From JBDSLU01 sp039916225 (lineage in GTDB: Bacteria > Acidobacteriota > Vicinamibacteria > Vicinamibacterales > Vicinamibacteraceae), in NCBI GenBank assembly GCA_039916225.1, contig JBDSLU010000367.1, forward strand, positions 1 through 8,221: DNA of 8,221 bases. Direction: 5' to 3'. A program made the position numbers and the translations under genes. Below the pieces are notes generated by a model. That model saw only the letters and a program-made list of their open reading frames with translations. It had not been told where the DNA came from and did no database searches. Below are positions 5,713 to 8,221 of this stretch, piece by piece. Numbering within the stretch: the first letter of the stretch is position 1; every line of letters begins with the position of its first letter.

Positions 5713-8221
5713 TCAGAACGTGGTGCCGACGGCGAACTTCAGGGCCCGCGCCGGCTGGAACGTGTCGCGGTAGATGTTCCAGGCGTAAATCAGCCGGAAC
5801 GGCACGTTGAGCATCGGCACGATGACCCGCAGCTCGACCCCCGACGAGGTGCGCAGCCGCCGCAGATCGATCCGCTCGGTGTCGGCATAGGCCTGGCCCG
5901 CGTCGTGGAACAGCAGCGCGCGCACCGGACCGAAGATGTCGAGGTAGTACTCGGCGTTGAACAGGACGAACTTGTCGCCGCCGATGACCCGCTCGTTGTC
6001 GTCGAGCGGGCCCACCGATCGCAGCTCGACGCCGCGGATCTGGTACTCGCCGCCCATCACGTAGCGCAGGTAGTAGGGCAACTGACGGGTCGAGCCGTAC
6101 GGCCGCAACAGGCCGGCGTTCAGGCGAACGCCGAGCGCGGTCCGCCGCGTGTGCGGCACGTAGAAGATCGCCTCGGCTTCGGGGCGGATGTAGCTGGTCG
6201 TGCCGCCGAGGACGCCGCCGGCGACCGGCATGTTGATCGACAGCCGCCGACCGCTGCGGGGCGTGTACGGGTTGTCGACGGTGTTGTAGACGAAGGACGG
6301 CGTGATCCGGCTCTCGATGTGCCGGCCATCGTCGAGGAACAGCCCCGACAGCCGCGACGTCGCGTCGTCCCCGAGCGACTCACGCAGCGCTTCGCTCACC
6401 GCGGTGTCGACGACTTCGTAGCCGTAGGTGGCGAACGCGCGCGCGTAGCGGAACAGCTGCCGGCCCATCGTGAGATTGCCCCCGGCGCGGACCTCGCTGT
6501 AGCCGATGGTGTTGGCGCCGGTGAGCAGGTTGACCTTGCGGGAATAGACCTCGACGCCGGCGGTGATTGGCCGGTTGAACGCGTACGGCTCGCTGAAAGA
6601 CACCTGGTAGATCGACGAACGCGTGCCCCGCTGCCCGGTCAGCGTCAGGCTCTCGCCACGGCCCATCAGGTTGGTGGTGGTGAACGCGAGGTTGAAGAAC
6701 GCGCCGTCGTACTGGGAGAGGCCGCCGCCGAACTGGACCTGGTTGCGGTTCTGCTCCTCGAGCGTGAAGGTCAGGTCCACCGCGTCGGGGACGCCGTTGG
6801 CCTTGTCGACCTTCAGATCCTTGTCGGAGCCCTCGAGCGCCTTGAAGTAGCCGAGCTGGTTGAGGCGGCGGACGCTGTGCTTGAGCGCCTCGGTATTGAA
6901 GATGCCGCCTTCATAGAGGTTCAGCTCGCGCCGGATGACGGCGTCGCGGGTGATCGTGTTGCCCCGGAAGGCGATGCGATTGATCACGTAGCGCGGGCCT
7001 TCCGCCAGCCGCATCACCACGTCGACGATGGCCGGCTCCGTCGTCGCGTCCGCGGCCGTCAGCGCGGCGGCGGCAGCGGCCGGCTCGGCGGCCGACCCCT
7101 CGCCTTCGGCGGGCACGTCGCGGCGTTTGAGATCGGGATAGCCGGTGAACTCCATGTGCCCGATCGATCCGTAGATCTCGCGGGCCTTGGTCAGGCCGTC
7201 ACGCAGGCGCTGCTGCCGGTACCAGGCGCCGGGCTTGAGCTTGAAGATCGCCTGCAGCGCCTCGGTGCGGACGATGGTCTGCCCCTCGAAGCCGAGGGTC
7301 CCGACGCGATAGCGACGCCCTTCGGACACCGGGATCCGAAGTTGGACGAACCGGGTCGTGCCGTCGGGGGAGTCGTCGAGGGTGCGCACCTCGGGCTGGC
7401 TGACGCGAGCCGCGACGTAGCCGTGATCGCGGTAGTAGTCCTCGACCCGCTGCGCGTCGTCGGCGTAGGTGGTCTCGTTGTAGGCGCCACGCTTCGTCAC
7501 CAGCGACAGCAGTCCCTGCGGCCGGTTGTTCTTGAGGACTTTGGCCAGATCGCCATCGGGCACGGCCCGGTTGCCAATGAAGGCGACGTCGCGGATCACC
7601 AGCTTCGGGCCGCGCGTCACGTTGAACGTCAGGCTCACCAGCTTGGCGCCGCCACCGATGGCCTCGATCGCCGTCGTCACCGCGGCAGACGCGAAGCCCT
7701 TTTCGGCGAGCAGATCGCGCAGCACGGTGCGGGCGCGCCGGATCACGCCCTGGTCGAGGAAGGCGTCGAGCTTGATCTCGGCGCCATGATCGCGCAGCGC
7801 CTCGTCGATCTTCGTCTGCTCCAGGTCACCGGCGCCGTCGTACTTCACCAGCCGGATCCGCGACCGCTCCTCGATGTGGTACGTGACGATCTTGCCGACG
7901 ACGCCGTTGGCAAACGTGTAGTCGGTCGCTTCGATCTTCAGGTCGTCGAGGAAGCCGGTGGCCCACAGCCGACGGAAGTCTTCCTTGAGCGTCTCGCGCG
8001 TGCCGTCGTCGAAGGGGATCCACTGGCCCTGCGACGGGCGGCTGGGGCGCAGGCGCAGGTAATAGAGATAGGTTTCGGGCTCGACCGCCGACTGGTTGCC
8101 CTGCGCCGAGAAGCACAGGCCGAGCGCGTAGACCAGCGGCCCCGAGCCGGCAGGCGGCAGCGTGGCCGGTGCCGGCACCGGCTGGCCACAGAGCATGGCC
8201 GCGGCGGGGTCGGCCGGCGCC
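5713..8221 (-). CDS. bamA: BamA-type outer-membrane protein assembly factor (Omp85 family; partial, N-terminus off right edge)
   Basis: The barrel-shaped insertase that folds beta-barrel proteins into the outer membrane. The frame is open to the right edge (835 residues visible), and the first ATG, at 8196, is followed by Pro/Ala-rich sequence, not a signal peptide, so the true start lies beyond the window. Numbered from that ATG, about five POTRA repeats can be traced: 40-112, 113-197, 198-293, 294-402 and 403-482. Typical boundaries are IRDVAFIGNRAV (201-212), VGTLGFEGQTIV (298-309) and INRIAFRGNTIT (405-416). The fourth repeat carries an Ala-rich insertion near 368-386. The barrel runs from about 485 to 827, with MGGEYQIRGVELRSVGP (714-730) holding the Arg-Gly of the Omp85 lid loop, and ends in ALKFAVGTTF, a C-terminal beta-signal closing on Phe. 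Five POTRA repeats favour BamA over TamA, which has three. First gene in view of an apparent operon with the lipoprotein and response regulator. Confidence 0.94.
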   Translation of the reverse strand, partial: APADPAAAMLCGQPVPAPATLPPAGSGPLVYALGLCFSAQGNQSAVEPETYLYYLRLRPSRPSQGQWIPFDDGTRETLKEDFRRLWATGFLDDLKIEATDYTFANGVVGKIVTYHIEERSRIRLVKYDGAGDLEQTKIDEALRDHGAEIKLDAFLDQGVIRRARTVLRDLLAEKGFASAAVTTAIEAIGGGAKLVSLTFNVTRGPKLVIRDVAFIGNRAVPDGDLAKVLKNNRPQGLLSLVTKRGAYNETTYADDAQRVEDYYRDHGYVAARVSQPEVRTLDDSPDGTTRFVQLRIPVSEGRRYRVGTLGFEGQTIVRTEALQAIFKLKPGAWYRQQRLRDGLTKAREIYGSIGHMEFTGYPDLKRRDVPAEGEGSAAEPAAAAAALTAADATTEPAIVDVVMRLAEGPRYVINRIAFRGNTITRDAVIRRELNLYEGGIFNTEALKHSVRRLNQLGYFKALEGSDKDLKVDKANGVPDAVDLTFTLEEQNRNQVQFGGGLSQYDGAFFNLAFTTTNLMGRGESLTLTGQRGTRSSIYQVSFSEPYAFNRPITAGVEVYSRKVNLLTGANTIGYSEVRAGGNLTMGRQLFRYARAFATYGYEVVDTAVSEALRESLGDDATSRLSGLFLDDGRHIESRITPSFVYNTVDNPYTPRSGRRLSINMPVAGGVLGGTTSYIRPEAEAIFYVPHTRRTALGVRLNAGLLRPYGSTRQLPYYLRYVMGGEYQIRGVELRSVGPLDDNERVIGGDKFVLFNAEYYLDIFGPVRALLFHDAGQAYADTERIDLRRLRTSSGVELRVIVPMLNVPFRLIYAWNIYRDTFQPARALKFAVGTTF

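Noticed and set aside
8194..8196. ATG at 8196 as the start of the BamA gene
   Set aside because: No signal peptide follows, the frame is open further upstream to the edge, and an exported Omp85 protein needs one. The gene is treated as cut by the window.
1..8221. CRISPR array, tRNA or rRNA genes, insertion sequences, toxin-antitoxin or phage-defence modules
   Set aside because: No spaced direct repeats, cloverleaf-like sequence, transposase motifs or defence-type domains were seen on either strand.

Overview
The window holds five protein-coding genes in about 8.2 kb of GC-rich DNA. It contains no RNA gene, mobile element or CRISPR array. Gene content and style suggest an Acidobacteriota genome, possibly Vicinamibacteria-like: an Oar-type TonB-dependent receptor with an N-terminal carboxypeptidase-regulatory-like domain, and a BamA protein whose visible N-terminus resembles those I recall from Acidobacteriota. 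This placement is inference, because no marker gene is present.

Layout. (1) 1-3073, minus: a very large Oar-like outer-membrane receptor, running off the left edge, so its C-terminus is missing. (2) 3074-3295: a divergent intergenic region with a good sigma70-type promoter for the receptor (TTGACG, 17 bp, TAGGAT) and a perfect 19-bp palindrome just upstream that looks like an operator. (3) 3296-4243, plus: a complete beta-keto acid cleavage enzyme (BKACE, formerly DUF849). (4) 4258-4295: a long hairpin between convergent genes. (5) 4298-8221, minus: an apparent operon read right to left. It starts with a BamA-type Omp85 assembly protein cut by the right edge, then a small unrecognised lipoprotein, then an OmpR/PhoB-type response regulator that begins directly after the lipoprotein stop.

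How they may work together. The BamA gene, the lipoprotein and the regulator form a plausible envelope-biogenesis unit. The lipoprotein could be an accessory factor of outer-membrane assembly and the regulator an envelope-related controller. The receiver domain lacks the conserved lysine of ordinary receivers and no histidine kinase is visible, so signalling may be unconventional. The receptor and the BKACE enzyme share a regulatory region and could be co-regulated, linking uptake of a compound to breakdown of a beta-keto acid, but nothing in the sequence identifies a substrate. Most of the window is ordinary for this kind of genome. The points most worth checking are the atypical regulator with its unknown lipoprotein partner, and the palindrome in the divergent promoter region.
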